DNA of 64,000 nt, from the NCBI RefSeq assembly GCF_902497875.1, contig NZ_CABVHY010000012.1, forward strand, positions 151,686-215,685, given 5' to 3'. The DNA comes from Pseudomonas fluorescens. Its GTDB lineage: Bacteria > Pseudomonadota > Gammaproteobacteria > Pseudomonadales > Pseudomonadaceae. Numbering within the stretch: position 1 is the first letter of the stretch; every line of letters begins with the position of its first letter. The notes below the pieces were generated by a model. It saw only the letters and a program-made list of their open reading frames with translations. It was not told the DNA's origin and ran no database searches. Made by a program: the position numbers and the translations under genes. This document shows, in pieces, positions 36,887 to 53,984 of this stretch.

Positions 36887-37219
36887 TTACTTGTCAGCAA
36901 CCTTGACAGTGATATGGCAAGACCGCTTGACGATGCGATCAGCACGGCCTTTGGCTCGTGGCATGATTCGCTTCAGCGAACGCCCTTCGTTGACGAAAAC
37001 GGTGCTGACTTTAAGGTCATCAACGTCTGCGCCTTCGTTATGCTCGGCGTTGGCTACGGCCGACTCCAGCACTTTCTTGATGATCTCGGCGGCTTTCTTA
37101 CTGCTGAAAGCCAACAGGTTGAGCGCTTCGCCCACCTTCTTCCCGCGGATCTGGTCGGCGACCAAGCGGGCTTTCTGGGCGGAGATTCGAGCGCCCGACA
37201 ACTTAGCGGCTACTTCCAT
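36887..37219 (-). CDS. rplV: 50S ribosomal protein L22
   Basis: 110 residues, [20 protein letters not shown] start and [20 protein letters not shown] end. The tunnel-lining hairpin (around residues 80-98, [18 protein letters not shown]) is where macrolide changes occur. Two ATGs are in tandem; the second, at 37219, gives the usual start. Confidence 0.96.
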
Positions 37220-37232
37220 CATTCCTTACCCC

Positions 37233-37508
37233 TTAACGCTTGGCTTTCTTGTCTGCCACGTGCCCACGATATGTGCGGGTACCGGCAAACTCGCCTAGTT
37301 TGTGGCCGACCATGTCTTCGTTCACGAGAACTGGAACATGTTGACGACCGTTATGCACAGCAATGGTCAGACCGACCATTTGTGGCAGGATCATGGAACG
37401 GCGCGACCAGGTTTTCACTGGTTTGCGATCGTTCTTTTCCGCCGCCACTTCGATCTTCTTCAGTAGGTGAAGATCAATAAAAGGACCTTTTTTCAGAGAA
37501 CGTGGCAC
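37233..37508 (-). CDS. rpsS: 30S ribosomal protein S19
   Basis: 91 residues; [20 protein letters not shown] start and the C-terminal [16 protein letters not shown]. Located in the head of the small subunit with S13. S10 operon. Confidence 0.98.
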   Translation of the reverse strand: MPRSLKKGPFIDLHLLKKIEVAAEKNDRKPVKTWSRRSMILPQMVGLTIAVHNGRQHVPVLVNEDMVGHKLGEFAGTRTYRGHVADKKAKR

Positions 37509-37524
37509 TGTCGTATCCCTCTAT

Positions 37525-38349
37525 TTACTTGCGACGACGGACGATCATTTTGTCGGTACGCTTATTACCACGAGTCTTCGCGCCCTTAGTCGGGAAGCCC
37601 CATGGCGATACCGGATGACGACCACCAGAGGTACGACCTTCACCACCACCATGTGGGTGGTCAACCGGGTTCATGGCAACACCACGAACGGTTGGGCGAA
37701 CGCCACGCCAGCGTTTGGCACCAGCTTTACCCAGCGAACGCAGGCTGTGCTCGGAGTTCGAGACTTCGCCCAGGGTCGCACGGCATTCAGCCAATACTTT
37801 ACGCATCTCACCAGAGCGCAGACGCAGGGTCACGTAGACACCTTCACGAGCGATCAGCTGAGCCGAAGCACCAGCGGAACGAGCGATTTGCGCGCCTTTA
37901 CCCGGCTTCAATTCGATGCCGTGTACGGTGCTACCAACTGGAATGTTACGCAGTTGCAGAGCGTTGCCCGGCTTGATCGGCGCCAAGGCACCTGCGATCA
38001 GCTGGTCGCCAGCGCTCACGCCTTTAGGGGCGATGATGTAGCGACGCTCGCCATCTGCGTACAGCAGCAGAGCGATGTGAGCAGTACGGTTTGGATCGTA
38101 TTCAATACGCTCGACAGTGGCAGAGATGCCATCTTTGTCGTTGCGACGGAAATCGACCAGACGATAATGCTGCTTATGGCCACCACCGATGTGACGAGTG
38201 GTAATGCGACCATTGTTGTTACGACCACCAGTCTTCGATTTCTTCTCGAGCAGCGGTGCGTGAGGAGCGCCTTTATGCAGCTCCTGGTTGACCACCTTGA
38301 CCACAAAACGGCGGCCAGGGGAAGTCGGTTTGCATTTAACGATTGCCAT
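37525..38349 (-). CDS. rplB: 50S ribosomal protein L2
   Basis: 274 residues; [20 protein letters not shown] start, and the peptidyl-transferase-associated [18 protein letters not shown] with the conserved histidine. S10 operon. Confidence 0.98.
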   Translation of the reverse strand: MAIVKCKPTSPGRRFVVKVVNQELHKGAPHAPLLEKKSKTGGRNNNGRITTRHIGGGHKQHYRLVDFRRNDKDGISATVERIEYDPNRTAHIALLLYADGERRYIIAPKGVSAGDQLIAGALAPIKPGNALQLRNIPVGSTVHGIELKPGKGAQIARSAGASAQLIAREGVYVTLRLRSGEMRKVLAECRATLGEVSNSEHSLRSLGKAGAKRWRGVRPTVRGVAMNPVDHPHGGGEGRTSGGRHPVSPWGFPTKGAKTRGNKRTDKMIVRRRK

Positions 38350-38363
38350 GATGCACCCCTTCC

Positions 38364-38663
38364 TTACTCAGCACTGCTGCTGAAATCGAGATCTTGGCCT
38401 GGCTGAAGGGAGATAACTGCCTTCTTCCAGTCATTACGCTTGCCCAGACCGCGAGCAGTGCGCTTGCTCTTACCCAGAACATTCAGGGTAGTAACACGCT
38501 CTACTTTCACGCTGAACAGGCTTTCGACGGCCTTCTTGATTTCCAGCTTGGTTGCATCAGTAGCAACCTTGAAAACGAACTGGCCTTTCTTGTCTGCCAG
38601 AACCGTAGCCTTCTCGGAAACGTGCGGGCCAAGCAGAACTTTAAATACGCGTTCCTGGTTCAT
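38364..38663 (-). CDS. rplW: 50S ribosomal protein L23
   Basis: 99 residues; [20 protein letters not shown] start. At the tunnel exit, where trigger factor and SRP dock. It overlaps rplD by four bases, so the two are translationally coupled. Confidence 0.97.
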
Positions 38664-39262
38664 CCCAGCAGCTCCTCGAATTTCTTCACGGCCGACACGG
38701 TGATCAACACCTTGTCGTATGCGATCAGACTAACTGGATCGGAACCTTGCACGTCACGTACATCAACGTGTGGCAGGTTGCGAGCAGCCAGGTACAGGTT
38801 CTGATCAACAGCATCGGACACGATCAGGACATCAGTCAGACCCATGCCATTCAGCTTGTTCAGCAGATCTTTGGTTTTCGGTGCTTCAACAGCGAAGTCC
38901 TGAACCACGACCAGACGATCAGTACGCACCAGTTCAGCAAGGATGGAACGCATTGCTGCGCGGTACATCTTCTTGTTGAGCTTCTGGGAGTGATCCTGTG
39001 GACGAGCTGCGAAAGTGGTACCGCCGCCACGCCAGATTGGGCTACGGATAGTACCGGCACGAGCACGGCCAGTACCTTTCTGACGCCAAGGGCGCTTACC
39101 GCCACCACGAACGTCGGAACGGGTCTTTTGCTGCTTGGTACCCTGACGGCCGCCGGCCATGTAGGCCACGACTGCTTGGTGAACCAGTGTCTCGTTGAAC
39201 TCGCCGCCAAATGTCAGTTCGGAAACTTCGATCGCTTGAGCGTCATTTACATTTAATTGCAT
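38660..39262 (-). CDS. rplD: 50S ribosomal protein L4
   Basis: 200 residues; [20 protein letters not shown] start and the conserved [23 protein letters not shown] tunnel loop. In E. coli L4 represses the S10 operon through its leader; the leader here (40303-40360) is only about 60 bases, too short for an E. coli-type structure. Confidence 0.97.
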
Positions 39263-39274
39263 GTCAGCTTCCCC

Positions 39275-39910
39275 TTAACCGCGAGCCTTGGCCGCTGGAC
39301 GTACAACCAGGTTGCCGCCAGTAGCGCCAGGAACAGCACCCTTGACCAACAACAGATTGCGTTCAGCGTCGACGCGCACTACTTCGAGGGACTGCACGGT
39401 CACGCGCTCAGCGCCCATATGACCGGACATTTTTTTGCCCTTGAATACACGACCAGGAGTCTGGCACTGGCCAATAGAGCCCGGGACGCGGTGGGAAACG
39501 GAGTTACCGTGAGTGTTGTCTTGGCCACGGAAATTCCAACGCTTGATCGTACCCTGGAAGCCTTTACCCTTGGACTGACCGGTCACATCGACCAGTTGAC
39601 CAGCGGCGAAGATTTCAGCGTTGATCAGATCGCCAGCCTGGTACTCGCCTTCTTCAAGACGGAACTCCCAGACGCCGCGACCAGCTGCAACGTTTGCTTT
39701 AGCGAAGTGACCTGCTTGAGCAGCAGTCACACGCGAAGCACGACGCTCGCCGACAGTGACTTGCACTGCACGATAGCCATCGGTTTCTTCAGTTTTGAAC
39801 TGGGTGACGCGATTCGGCTCGATCTCAATGACCGTGACCGGAATGGAGACACCTTCTTCGGTGAAAATACGGGTCATACCGCATTTACGACCGACTACAC
39901 CAATAGTCAT
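39275..39910 (-). CDS. rplC: 50S ribosomal protein L3
   Basis: 211 residues from the ATG at 39910 ([20 protein letters not shown]). The open frame goes 11 codons further upstream but lacks family similarity there. The GTKG-type loop region [20 protein letters not shown] is intact. Confidence 0.97.
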   Translation of the reverse strand: MTIGVVGRKCGMTRIFTEEGVSIPVTVIEIEPNRVTQFKTEETDGYRAVQVTVGERRASRVTAAQAGHFAKANVAAGRGVWEFRLEEGEYQAGDLINAEIFAAGQLVDVTGQSKGKGFQGTIKRWNFRGQDNTHGNSVSHRVPGSIGQCQTPGRVFKGKKMSGHMGAERVTVQSLEVVRVDAERNLLLVKGAVPGATGGNLVVRPAAKARG

Positions 39911-39990
39911 GTTGTAAACCTCATGAGTGTACGGGGCTTTCACCCGCTATGGCCGCCCATTTCAGAGCGTTACACGACTAAGACCGAGTC

Positions 39991-40302
39991 TTAGCCGAGG
40001 CTGATCTGTACTTCCACACCGGCCGCAAGATCAAGCTTCATAAGTGCATCAACGGTTTTATCCGTTGGCTGGACGATGTCCAGTACGCGCTTATGAGTAC
40101 GGATCTCATACTGGTCGCGCGCGTCTTTGTTGACGTGCGGAGAGACCAGAACGGTGAACCGTTCTTTACGGGTAGGCAGTGGAATCGGACCACGCACTTG
40201 AGCACCAGTACGTTTCGCGGTTTCCACGATTTCCTGGGTGGATTGGTCGATCAGGCGATGGTCAAAAGCCTTCAACCTGATACGGATTTGCTGATTTTGC
40301 AT
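39991..40302 (-). CDS. rpsJ: 30S ribosomal protein S10 (NusE)
   Basis: 103 residues; [20 protein letters not shown] start. S10 also acts as NusE, linking ribosome and polymerase through NusG (55929-56462). First gene of the S10 operon with a strong promoter 60-90 bases upstream. Confidence 0.98.
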
Positions 40303-40365
40303 TGGATTTCAGACTCCAGGCTGCTATTCCCACCGAGCGCAATACGCCCGTTAAAAGGAGGCGCA

Positions 40366-40394
40366 ATTCTATAGACGGGCCCACAAAGTGTCAA
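40366..40394 (-). promoter_or_regulatory. sigma-70 promoter of the S10 operon
   Basis: Minus strand TTGACA, 17 bases, TAGAAT: perfect or near-perfect hexamers. The predicted start is near 40359, leaving a leader of about 57 bases. It follows directly the tuf terminator. Confidence 0.85.
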
Positions 40395-40400
40395 CCCAAT

Positions 40401-40434
40401 AAAAAAGCCCCCGCAAGCGGGGGCTCTTTTATCA
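40401..40434 (-). terminator. terminator after tuf copy 1
   Basis: GAGCCCCCGC and GCGGGGGCTTTTTT around a two-base loop, nine bases after the tuf stop on the minus strand; separates the str operon from the S10 operon. Confidence 0.92.
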
Positions 40435-40442
40435 ATCAACGC

Positions 40443-41636
40443 TTAGGCGATGATTTTGGCTACGACGCCAGCGCCGACGGTACGACCGCCTTCACGAATA
40501 GCGAAACGCAGACCATCTTCCATTGCGATGGTTTTGATCAGGGTGACAACCATTTTGATGTTGTCGCCTGGCATTACCATTTCAACGCCTTCCGGCAGTT
40601 CGCAGTTACCGGTCACGTCAGTGGTCCGGAAGTAGAACTGTGGACGGTAGCCTTTGAAGAACGGAGTGTGACGACCGCCTTCTTCTTTGCTCAACACGTA
40701 CACTTCAGCTTCGAAGGTAGTGTGCGGCTTGACCGAACCTGGCTTGACCAGAACCTGGCCACGCTCAACGTCGTCACGCTTGGTACCACGCAACAGAACG
40801 CCGCAGTTCTCGCCAGCACGACCTTCGTCGAGCAGCTTACGGAACATTTCAACACCGGTGCAGGTGGTGAGGGTAGTGTCACGCAGACCAACGATTTCCA
40901 GCGGATCCTGAACCTTGACGATACCGCGCTCGATACGACCGGTCACAACAGTACCGCGACCCGAGATCGAGAATACGTCTTCGATTGGCATCAGGAACGG
41001 CTTGTCGATAACACGGATTGGATCTGGAATGTAGCTGTCCAGAGTCTCAACCAGTTTACGAACGGCAGTGGTGCCCATTTCGTTGTCATCTTGGCCGTTC
41101 AGAGCCATCAGAGCGGAACCGATGATGATCGGAGTGTCGTCGCCCGGGAAGTCGTAAGTGCTCAGCAGATCGCGCACTTCCATCTCAACCAGTTCCAGCA
41201 GCTCAGCGTCGTCAACCATGTCAGCCTTGTTCAGGAAGACAACGATGTACGGTACGCCTACCTGACGGGACAGCAGGATGTGCTCACGAGTCTGTGGCAT
41301 CGGACCATCAGCGGCCGAGCAAACCAGGATCGCGCCATCCATCTGCGCAGCACCGGTGATCATGTTCTTCACATAGTCAGCGTGACCTGGGCAGTCAACG
41401 TGAGCGTAGTGACGGATCAGCGAGTTGTATTCAACGTGCGCAGTGTTGATGGTGATACCACGAGCCTTTTCTTCCGGAGCGCTGTCGATCTTGTCGAAAG
41501 CAACAACGGCCGAACCGAAAACTTCGGAGCAGACGCGAGTCAGAGCTGCGGTCAGCGTGGTTTTACCATGGTCAACGTGACCGATGGTGCCAACGTTGAC
41601 GTGCGGGAGGTCACGTACAAATTTTTCTTTAGCCAC
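40443..41636 (-). CDS. tuf: elongation factor Tu (copy 1, str operon)
   Basis: 397 residues; [10 protein letters not shown] (G1), DCPGHADYV (G3), NKADMV (G4). Delivers aminoacyl-tRNA. It differs from the second copy (57016-58209) at about 24 positions by my count, clustered near residues 7-10, 43-70, 205-215, 240-255 and the C-terminus. Last gene of the str operon, 30 bases after fusA. Confidence 0.98.
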   Translation of the reverse strand: MAKEKFVRDLPHVNVGTIGHVDHGKTTLTAALTRVCSEVFGSAVVAFDKIDSAPEEKARGITINTAHVEYNSLIRHYAHVDCPGHADYVKNMITGAAQMDGAILVCSAADGPMPQTREHILLSRQVGVPYIVVFLNKADMVDDAELLELVEMEVRDLLSTYDFPGDDTPIIIGSALMALNGQDDNEMGTTAVRKLVETLDSYIPDPIRVIDKPFLMPIEDVFSISGRGTVVTGRIERGIVKVQDPLEIVGLRDTTLTTCTGVEMFRKLLDEGRAGENCGVLLRGTKRDDVERGQVLVKPGSVKPHTTFEAEVYVLSKEEGGRHTPFFKGYRPQFYFRTTDVTGNCELPEGVEMVMPGDNIKMVVTLIKTIAMEDGLRFAIREGGRTVGAGVVAKIIA

Positions 41637-41666
41637 GACAATTAACTCCTTGCCTAAAGGACTGAA

Positions 41667-43769
41667 TCAGCCTTGTTTTTTAGTGACAGCTTCGACGATA
41701 TGCGACGGAGCTACATCGTATTTTTTGAATTCCATAGAGTAGCTCGCGCGACCCTGGGACATGGAACGGACGTCGGTCGCATAACCGAACATCTCACCCA
41801 GCGGAACTTCGGCGCGAATCACTTTGCCGGAGACCGTGTCTTCCATACCCAAAATCATGCCGCGACGACGATTCAAGTCGCCCATCACGTCACCCATATA
41901 GTCCTCAGGTGTAACAACCTCTACCGCCATCACCGGCTCAAGCAACACACCACCACCTTTGGTAGCCAGTTGCTTGGTTGCCATGGAAGCAGCCACCTTA
42001 AACGCCATCTCGTTGGAGTCGACGTCGTGGTAAGAACCATCGAAAACGGTCGCCTTCAGGCCGATCAGCGGATAGCCGGCCACAACGCCGTTCTTCATCT
42101 GCTCTTCGATACCCTTCTGGATAGCCGGGATGTATTCCTTAGGAACCACACCACCAACCACTTCGTTCACGAATTGCAGACCTTCCTGACCTTCGTCAGC
42201 AGGTGCAAAACGGATCCAGCAGTGGCCGAACTGACCACGACCGCCGGACTGGCGAACGAACTTGCCTTCGATCTCACAGGCCTTCGTGATCTTCTCACGG
42301 TAGGAAACCTGTGGCTTGCCGATGTTGGCTTCGACGTTGAACTCACGGCGCATCCGGTCAACCAGGATGTCCAGGTGCAACTCGCCCATGCCAGAGATGA
42401 TCGTTTGACCGGTCTCTTCATCAGTCTTGACGCGGAAAGATGGATCTTCCTGAGCAAGTTTGCCCAGAGCGATACCCATTTTTTCCTGGTCGTCCTTGGT
42501 CTTGGGCTCAACGGCGACCGAAATAACCGGCTCCGGGAAGTCCATGCGAACCAGGATGATTGGCTTGTCAGCGGTGCACAAAGTCTCGCCAGTGGTGACG
42601 TCCTTCATGCCGATCAAGGCCGCGATGTCACCAGCGCGTACTTCCTTGATTTCTTCACGGGCGTTTGCGTGCATTTGCACCATACGACCCACGCGCTCTT
42701 TCTTGCCTTTAACCGAGTTGATCACGCCGTCACCGGAGCTCAACACGCCCGAGTAAACCCGGACAAAGGTCAAAGTACCCACGAATGGGTCGGTAGCGAT
42801 CTTGAACGCCAGCGCCGAGAACGGTTCGCTGTCGTCTGCATGACGCTCCAGTTCGATAGTCTCGTCATCCGGGTCGGTACCCTTGATGGCAGGAATGTCG
42901 ACGGGTGCCGGCAGGTAATCGATAACGGCGTCGAGAACCAGGGGAACACCCTTGTTCTTGAAGGAAGAACCGCAAACAGCCAGGACGATTTCGCCAGCGA
43001 TAGTACGCTGACGCAGAGCACCCTTGATTTCCGCGATGGTGAGTTCTTCACCTTCGAGGTACTTGTTCATCAGTTCATCGTTGGCTTCGGCGGCTGCCTG
43101 CACCAGGTTGTCACGCCACTCTTCAGCCAATTCCTGCATATCTGCAGGGATAGCTTCGCGACGAGGAACCATGCCCTTGTCAGCGTCGTCCCAGTACACA
43201 GCTTCCATGTTGATCAGATCGATCTGACCCAGGAACTTGTCTTCGGCACCGATAGCCAACTGGATAGGCACCGGGGTGTGACCCAGACGCTTTTTGATCT
43301 GTTCGATCACGCGCAGGAAGTTCGCACCAGCACGGTCCATCTTGTTGACGTAAACAAGACGTGGAACGCCGTATTTGTTGGCTTGACGCCATACGGTTTC
43401 CGACTGAGGCTCAACACCCGAGGTACCGCAGAACACAACGACCGCGCCATCGAGTACACGCAGGGAACGCTCAACTTCAATCGTGAAGTCAACGTGGCCC
43501 GGGGTGTCGATGACGTTGAAGCGGTACTTGTCGTACTGCTTGGAAGAACCTTGCCAGAAGGTAGTGATCGCAGCAGAAGTAATGGTAATACCACGCTCCT
43601 GCTCCTGCACCATCCAGTCTGTGGTCGCGGCGCCGTCATGCACCTCGCCCATCTTGTGGTTTACGCCAGTGTAAAAAAGGACGCGCTCGGTGGTGGTGGT
43701 TTTGCCAGCATCCACGTGAGCAACGATACCAATGTTACGGTAGCGGTTAATCGGAGTAGTACGAGCCAT
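41667..43769 (-). CDS. fusA: elongation factor G
   Basis: 700 residues; [20 protein letters not shown] with [13 protein letters not shown] (G1), DTPGHVDF (G3) and NKMDRAG (G4), then domains II-V. It drives translocation and, with RRF, ribosome recycling. It lies 30 bases after rpsG in the str operon. Confidence 0.98.
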   Translation of the reverse strand: MARTTPINRYRNIGIVAHVDAGKTTTTERVLFYTGVNHKMGEVHDGAATTDWMVQEQERGITITSAAITTFWQGSSKQYDKYRFNVIDTPGHVDFTIEVERSLRVLDGAVVVFCGTSGVEPQSETVWRQANKYGVPRLVYVNKMDRAGANFLRVIEQIKKRLGHTPVPIQLAIGAEDKFLGQIDLINMEAVYWDDADKGMVPRREAIPADMQELAEEWRDNLVQAAAEANDELMNKYLEGEELTIAEIKGALRQRTIAGEIVLAVCGSSFKNKGVPLVLDAVIDYLPAPVDIPAIKGTDPDDETIELERHADDSEPFSALAFKIATDPFVGTLTFVRVYSGVLSSGDGVINSVKGKKERVGRMVQMHANAREEIKEVRAGDIAALIGMKDVTTGETLCTADKPIILVRMDFPEPVISVAVEPKTKDDQEKMGIALGKLAQEDPSFRVKTDEETGQTIISGMGELHLDILVDRMRREFNVEANIGKPQVSYREKITKACEIEGKFVRQSGGRGQFGHCWIRFAPADEGQEGLQFVNEVVGGVVPKEYIPAIQKGIEEQMKNGVVAGYPLIGLKATVFDGSYHDVDSNEMAFKVAASMATKQLATKGGGVLLEPVMAVEVVTPEDYMGDVMGDLNRRRGMILGMEDTVSGKVIRAEVPLGEMFGYATDVRSMSQGRASYSMEFKKYDVAPSHIVEAVTKKQG

Positions 43770-43799
43770 AAAGCCCTCGCAAAATTATTGACGCTAAAA

Positions 43800-44291
<492 letters not shown>

Positions 44292-44388
44292 TCAGGTTCG
44301 CTCGGAATCGGTGCCCTTGCGGGACGCCTCCGACCTTACTCTTATCGACTCAGAAAAATAGAATTCAGTTTTTTACAAAAAGCCACTA

Positions 44389-44760
44389 CTACTTAGGCTT
44401 CTTGGTACCGTACTTCGAACGACCCTGGTTACGACCTTTAACGCCGGAAGTATCCAAGGAGCCGCGAACGGTGTGGTAACGAACACCTGGCAAGTCTTTT
44501 ACACGACCGCCGCGGATCAGTACCACGCTGTGCTCTTGCAGGTTGTGGCCTTCACCGCCGATGTACGAGGAAACCTCGAAACCGTTGGTCAGACGCACAC
44601 GGCATACTTTACGCAGTGCCGAGTTAGGTTTTTTCGGCGTGGTGGTATACACACGGGTGCATACGCCACGACGTTGCGGGCAGTTCTGCAGCGCAGGCAC
44701 GTCGGATTTCTCGACGATACGCTTACGCGGCTGACGTACCAGCTGGTTGATAGTTGCCAT
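44389..44760 (-). CDS. rpsL: 30S ribosomal protein S12
   Basis: 123 residues; K43 in TTPKKPN and K88 in [13 protein letters not shown] are the ancestral lysines, so no streptomycin-resistance change is seen at these two. S12 monitors decoding in the A site. First gene of the str operon; a promoter and leader lie upstream. Confidence 0.98.
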   Translation of the reverse strand: MATINQLVRQPRKRIVEKSDVPALQNCPQRRGVCTRVYTTTPKKPNSALRKVCRVRLTNGFEVSSYIGGEGHNLQEHSVVLIRGGRVKDLPGVRYHTVRGSLDTSGVKGRNQGRSKYGTKKPK

Positions 44761-44851
44761 CTACTAGCTCCACTGTTGTCTTGCGACGCTATTGTCTTGC
44801 AAGAAAAGCAAAATGGCAGGAACGAATTCCCGCCAAATTTAGGGGTACAAG
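44761..44851 (-). promoter_or_regulatory. rpsL leader with attenuator-like hairpin
   Basis: On the minus strand GGCGGGAA-TTCG-TTCCTGCC (44815-44834, UUCG-type tetraloop) is followed by ATTTTGCTTTTCTT, and GCAAGACAA occurs twice further down before the start codon. A structured leader upstream of rpsL is known in Pseudomonas; whether this is the same element was not checked by covariance. Confidence 0.6.
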
Positions 44852-44880
44852 AGTCTAAAGAGGTTCTCGTCCCCAGTCAA
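44852..44880 (-). promoter_or_regulatory. sigma-70 promoter of the str operon (rpsL)
   Basis: Minus strand TTGACT, 17 bases, TAGACT, about 95 bases before the rpsL ATG, between the end of rpoC and the rpsL leader. It shows that str is not only read from rpoBC. Confidence 0.72.
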
Positions 44881-44980
44881 GGCAAGGCCCCGACCTCCCT
44901 ACCCTACCAACCCCAGGGAAAAAATCCCCCAGGCTGGTCAGGCAGGGCTGCCAGGGCCCGACACTTATTTACCGCAGAAC

Positions 44981-47900
44981 TCAGTTACCGCTCGAGTTCA
45001 GCGCTTCGGTCAGTGCAGCTTCCACTTCACTGGCGCTCACGCGCAACGGTTTGTCAGCATCACGGCGACGCTTGCGCTCGCTGTGATAAGCCAGACCGGT
45101 ACCGGCCGGGATCAGACGACCCACGACCACGTTTTCTTTCAGGCCGCGCAGGTAATCGCGCTTGCCGGTTACCGCCGCTTCGGTCAGTACGCGAGTGGTC
45201 TCTTGGAAAGAGGCCGCCGAGATGAACGATTCGGTGGACAACGACGCCTTGGTGATACCCAGCAACACACGAGTGAACTTGGAAACGAATTTCTCGTCCG
45301 CGCTCAAACGCTCGTTCTCGACCAAAACGTGAGTCAATTCCATCTGGTCGCCCTTGATGAAAGTGGAATCGCCAGATTCAGCGATTTCAACTTTACGCAG
45401 CATCTGACGCAGGATGGTCTCGATGTGCTTATCGTTGATCTTCACGCCTTGCAGACGGTAAACGTCCTGGATCTCGTTAACGATGTACTTGGCCAGCGCA
45501 CTCACACCCAGCAGACGCAGGATGTCGTGTGGATCGCTCGGACCGTCGGAGATAACTTCGCCGCGGTTAACCTGTTCGCCTTCGAAGACGTTCAGGTGAC
45601 GCCACTTCGGAATCAGCTCTTCATACGGATCGGTACCGTCGTTCGGGGTAATGACCAGACGGCGCTTGCCTTTGGTCTCTTTACCGAACGCGATGGTGCC
45701 GCTGACTTCAGCCAGAATCGAGGCTTCTTTCGGACGACGGGCTTCGAACAAGTCGGCAACACGCGGCAGACCACCGGTGATGTCACGGGTTTTCGAAGTT
45801 TCTTGCGGGATACGCGCGATAACATCACCGATCGCAACCTGCACACCATCCGCCACGCCGACCAGGGCGTTGGCTGGCAGGAAGTACTGAGCCGGTACGT
45901 CGGTACCTGGCAACAGCAGATCCTTGCCATCGACACCGACCATCTTCACGGCAGGACGGATGTCTTTACCGGCAGCTGGACGGTCTTTGGCGTCGAGTAC
46001 TTCAATGTTGGTCATACCGGTCAATTCGTCAGTCTGACGCTTGATCGTGATGCCTTCTTCCATGCCCACGTAGGTCACGGTACCTTTCATTTCGGTAACG
46101 ATTGGGTGAGTGTGCGGATCCCACTTGGCCACGATTGCGCCAGCGTCGACCTTGTCACCTTCTTTAACCGAAATCACAGCACCGTACGGCAGCTTGTAGC
46201 GCTCGCGCTCACGACCGTAGTCATCAGCGATCGCCAACTCACCGGAACGGGACACAGCAACCAGGCAGCCATCCACTCGCTCAACGTGCTTCAGGTTGTG
46301 CAGACGGACGGTACCGCCATTTTTCACCTGAACGCTGTCGGCCGCGGAGGTCCGGCTTGCCGCACCACCAATGTGGAACGTACGCATCGTCAGCTGGGTA
46401 CCCGGCTCACCGATGGACTGGGCAGCGATAACGCCGACCGCTTCACCGATGTTCACCTGGTGACCACGAGCCAGGTCACGGCCGTAGCACTTGGCACAGA
46501 TGCCATAGCGGGTTTCGCAGCTGATCGGCGAACGTACGATCACTTCGTCGATGCTGTTGAGTTCGATGAACTCGACCCACTTCTCATCCACCAGGGTGCC
46601 GGCAGGAACGATAACGTCCTCGGTACCTGGCTTGAATACGTCACGGGCAATGACACGACCCAATACGCGCTCACCCAACGGCTCTACAACGTCACCGCCT
46701 TCAATGTGCGGAGTCATTACCAGGCCATGTTCGGTGCCGCAATCGATCTCGGTCACAACCAGATCCTGCGCCACGTCTACCAGACGACGAGTCAGGTAAC
46801 CGGAGTTCGCAGTTTTCAACGCGGTATCCGCCAAACCTTTACGAGCACCGTGAGTGGAGATGAAGTACTGAAGTACGCTCAAACCTTCACGGAAGTTCGC
46901 AGTAATCGGCGTTTCAATGATGGAACCGTCCGGCTTGGCCATCAGGCCACGCATACCGGCGAGCTGACGGATCTGCGCAGCAGAACCCCGCGCGCCCGAG
47001 TCGGCCATCATGTACATCGAGTTGAAGGACTCTTGGTCGACTTCGACGCCGTGACGGTCGATAACCTTCTCTTTCGAGAGGTTCGACATCATCGCCTTGG
47101 ACACTTCGTCGTTCGCCTTGGACCAAAGGTCGATCACTTTGTTGTACTTCTCGCCCTGGGTTACCAGGCCGGAGGCGTACTGACTTTCGATCTCTTTCAC
47201 TTCATCGGTAGCAGCACCGATGATGGCCGCTTTCTCATCCGGGATAACGAAGTCGTTAACACCGATGGAAACGCCGGAAATGGTCGAATAGGCAAAACCG
47301 GTGTACATCAACTGGTCAGCGAAGATCACGGTCTCTTTCAAACCAACCACGCGGTAGCACTGGTTGATCAGCTTGGAGATCGCCTTTTTCTTCATCGGCT
47401 GGTTGACCACGTCGTACGACAGGCCAGGTGGAACAACCTGGAACAACAGCGCACGGCCGACAGTGGTGTCGACGATACGGGTGTTCTTGACGCTGCCACC
47501 ATCACGATCGTTGACGGTTTCGTTGATCCGCACTTTGACCTTGGCGTGCAGTGCGGCTTCGCCGGCACGGAACACACGGTCAACTTCCTGCAGATCCGCG
47601 AACACACGACCTTCGCCCTTGGCGTTGATCGCTTCACGAGTCATGTAGTACAGACCCAATACAACGTCCTGCGACGGAACGATGATTGGCTCACCGTTGG
47701 CTGGCGACAGAATGTTGTTGGTCGACATCATCAACGCACGCGCTTCGAGCTGGGCTTCCAGCGTCAGCGGTACGTGCACGGCCATTTGGTCGCCGTCGAA
47801 GTCGGCGTTGTACGCAGCACAGACCAGAGGGTGCAGCTGGATAGCCTTACCTTCGATCAGTACCGGTTCAAACGCCTGGATACCCAGACGGTGAAGGGTC

Positions 47901-49180
47901 GGTGCACGGTTGAGGAGAACCGGGTGTTCGCGAATCACTTCAGCGAGAACGTCCCAGACCTCTGGCAGTTCGCGCTCGACCATCTTCTTGGCAGCTTTGA
48001 TGGTGGTAGCAAGACCACGCATTTCCAGCTTGCCGAAAATGAACGGTTTGAACAGCTCGAGAGCCATTTTCTTCGGCAGACCGCACTGGTGCAGACGCAG
48101 GGTCGGACCTACGGTAATTACCGAACGACCCGAGTAGTCAACACGCTTACCGAGCAAGTTCTGACGGAAACGACCCTGCTTACCCTTGATCATGTCAGCC
48201 AGGGATTTCAGAGGACGCTTGTTGGAACCGGTGATAGCGCGGCCACGACGACCGTTGTCGAGCAAGGCATCGACAGCTTCTTGCAACATACGCTTTTCGT
48301 TGCGCACGATGATGTCCGGAGCGGACAGATCGAGCAAACGCTTCAAGCGGTTGTTACGGTTGATCACGCGGCGGTACAGGTCGTTGAGGTCGGACGTCGC
48401 GAAACGACCACCATCCAACGGTACCAGCGGACGCAGATCTGGCGGCAGAACCGGCAGAACGGTCAGCACCATCCATTCTGGAAGGTTGCCGGAACCCTGG
48501 AAGGCTTCCATCAACTTCAGACGCTTGGACAGCTTCTTGATTTTGGTTTCGGAGTTGGTTTGCGGAATCTCTTCACGCAGACGGCCAATCTCGTGTTCCA
48601 GGTCGATAGCGTGCAGCAGTTCACGAACGGCTTCGGCACCCATGCGGGCATCGAAATCGTCGCCGAACTCTTCCAGCGCTTCGAAATACTGCTCATCGTT
48701 CAGCAGTTGACCTTTTTCAAGGGTGGTCATGCCTGGATCGATAACGACATAGCTCTCGAAGTAGAGAACGCGTTCGATATCACGCAGGGTCATGTCCATC
48801 AGCAAGCCGATACGCGACGGCAGCGATTTCAGGAACCAGATGTGGGCAACTGGCGAAGCCAGTTCGATGTGCGCCATGCGCTCACGACGAACCTTGGCCA
48901 GTGCGACTTCAACGCCGCACTTCTCGCAGATCACACCACGGTGCTTCAAGCGCTTGTACTTACCGCACAGGCACTCGTAATCCTTTACCGGGCCAAAGAT
49001 CTTGGCGCAGAACAGACCGTCACGCTCTGGTTTGAACGTACGGTAGTTGATGGTTTCCGGCTTTTTAACTTCACCGAACGACCACGAACGGATCATCTCA
49101 GGCGAGGCCAATCCAATACGGATGGCGTCGAACTCTTCGACTTGACCCTGGTTTTTCAGCAAATTCAGTAGGTCTTTCAA
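44981..49180 (-). CDS. rpoC: RNA polymerase beta' subunit
   Basis: 1399 residues from a TTG start ([20 protein letters not shown]), with AGGAAAGG before it. The zinc-binding CLCGKYKR...CEKCG near residues 70-90 and the magnesium site [12 protein letters not shown] near 455 are intact. No clear intrinsic terminator was found after its stop before the rpsL promoter. Length is normal for Pseudomonas. Confidence 0.97.
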   Translation of the reverse strand: MKDLLNLLKNQGQVEEFDAIRIGLASPEMIRSWSFGEVKKPETINYRTFKPERDGLFCAKIFGPVKDYECLCGKYKRLKHRGVICEKCGVEVALAKVRRERMAHIELASPVAHIWFLKSLPSRIGLLMDMTLRDIERVLYFESYVVIDPGMTTLEKGQLLNDEQYFEALEEFGDDFDARMGAEAVRELLHAIDLEHEIGRLREEIPQTNSETKIKKLSKRLKLMEAFQGSGNLPEWMVLTVLPVLPPDLRPLVPLDGGRFATSDLNDLYRRVINRNNRLKRLLDLSAPDIIVRNEKRMLQEAVDALLDNGRRGRAITGSNKRPLKSLADMIKGKQGRFRQNLLGKRVDYSGRSVITVGPTLRLHQCGLPKKMALELFKPFIFGKLEMRGLATTIKAAKKMVERELPEVWDVLAEVIREHPVLLNRAPTLHRLGIQAFEPVLIEGKAIQLHPLVCAAYNADFDGDQMAVHVPLTLEAQLEARALMMSTNNILSPANGEPIIVPSQDVVLGLYYMTREAINAKGEGRVFADLQEVDRVFRAGEAALHAKVKVRINETVNDRDGGSVKNTRIVDTTVGRALLFQVVPPGLSYDVVNQPMKKKAISKLINQCYRVVGLKETVIFADQLMYTGFAYSTISGVSIGVNDFVIPDEKAAIIGAATDEVKEIESQYASGLVTQGEKYNKVIDLWSKANDEVSKAMMSNLSKEKVIDRHGVEVDQESFNSMYMMADSGARGSAAQIRQLAGMRGLMAKPDGSIIETPITANFREGLSVLQYFISTHGARKGLADTALKTANSGYLTRRLVDVAQDLVVTEIDCGTEHGLVMTPHIEGGDVVEPLGERVLGRVIARDVFKPGTEDVIVPAGTLVDEKWVEFIELNSIDEVIVRSPISCETRYGICAKCYGRDLARGHQVNIGEAVGVIAAQSIGEPGTQLTMRTFHIGGAASRTSAADSVQVKNGGTVRLHNLKHVERVDGCLVAVSRSGELAIADDYGRERERYKLPYGAVISVKEGDKVDAGAIVAKWDPHTHPIVTEMKGTVTYVGMEEGITIKRQTDELTGMTNIEVLDAKDRPAAGKDIRPAVKMVGVDGKDLLLPGTDVPAQYFLPANALVGVADGVQVAIGDVIARIPQETSKTRDITGGLPRVADLFEARRPKEASILAEVSGTIAFGKETKGKRRLVITPNDGTDPYEELIPKWRHLNVFEGEQVNRGEVISDGPSDPHDILRLLGVSALAKYIVNEIQDVYRLQGVKINDKHIETILRQMLRKVEIAESGDSTFIKGDQMELTHVLVENERLSADEKFVSKFTRVLLGITKASLSTESFISAASFQETTRVLTEAAVTGKRDYLRGLKENVVVGRLIPAGTGLAYHSERKRRRDADKPLRVSASEVEAALTEALNSSGN

Positions 49181-49244
49181 GGCCTTTCCTCCTGGCGGAG
49201 CAGAGAGCGGGCAATCCTGCCCCGCTCTCGATTCGCGTCACGTG

Positions 49245-53318
<4,074 letters not shown>

Positions 53319-53463
53319 CAGCGTTCCCCAGCTTGGTCACCTGCTTGTTTGGCCCCTCCCGACGGGAGCAGCCAGAAAATCTTGCAAACCCCATGGTTTG
53401 CGCCACCGCATCGGGTGGTTACAGCGCGTTAGAGGCGACGACCGAGTCGATTGCCAATAACGG

Positions 53464-53492
53464 AAAAAGGCCGGTGGCAAGAGCCACCAGCC
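53464..53492 (-). terminator. partial terminator between rplL and rpoB
   Basis: GGCTGGTGGC-TCTT-GCCACCGGCC followed by TTTTT on the minus strand, 47 bases after rplL. In E. coli the counterpart sets the ratio of ribosomal proteins to polymerase. Confidence 0.8.
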
Positions 53493-53538
53493 ATCAGCCT
53501 TCCGCTTAACGCTTGGGCTGGAGACGCAAAGTCGATGC

Positions 53539-53904
53539 TTACTTCAGCTCGACTTTAGCGCCTGCTTCTTCCAGCACGGCCTTGGCTTTTTCAGCAGCGT
53601 CTTTCGATACTGCTTCCAGAACCATGCCTGGGCAGCCGTCAACTACTGCCTTGGCTTCTTTCAAGCCCAGACCGGTCAGCTCACGTACAGCCTTGATCAC
53701 GTTAACTTTCTTCTCGCCAGTCTCAACCAGATTGACGTTGAATTCAGTTTGTTCTTCAACAACGGCAGCAGCAACAGCTGGGCCAGCGGAAGCAGCAGCA
53801 GCGGAAACGCCGAACTTCTCTTCCATGGCTTTGATCAGTTCAACGATTTCCAGAACGGATTTTTCGCCGATTGCTTCGATGATTTGCTCGTTAGTCAGAG
53901 ACAT
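53539..53904 (-). CDS. rplL: 50S ribosomal protein L7/L12
   Basis: 121 residues; N-terminal dimer domain [20 protein letters not shown], alanine-rich hinge (35-52) and the C-terminal GTPase-recruiting domain with [16 protein letters not shown]. The stalk protein is needed in several copies per ribosome. Confidence 0.98.
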   Translation of the reverse strand: MSLTNEQIIEAIGEKSVLEIVELIKAMEEKFGVSAAAASAGPAVAAAVVEEQTEFNVNLVETGEKKVNVIKAVRELTGLGLKEAKAVVDGCPGMVLEAVSKDAAEKAKAVLEEAGAKVELK

Positions 53905-53984
53905 GACTATAAATTCCTGTATTGGGGTGACGGCCTACGCGGCCATCGAAATAAACAATAAACGTAAAAAGGAGTTGCTCAGCC

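Noticed and set aside
45083..49171. 1362-codon open frame opposite rpoC
   Set aside because: Same explanation as for rpoB; the translation is not protein-like and has no ribosome binding site.
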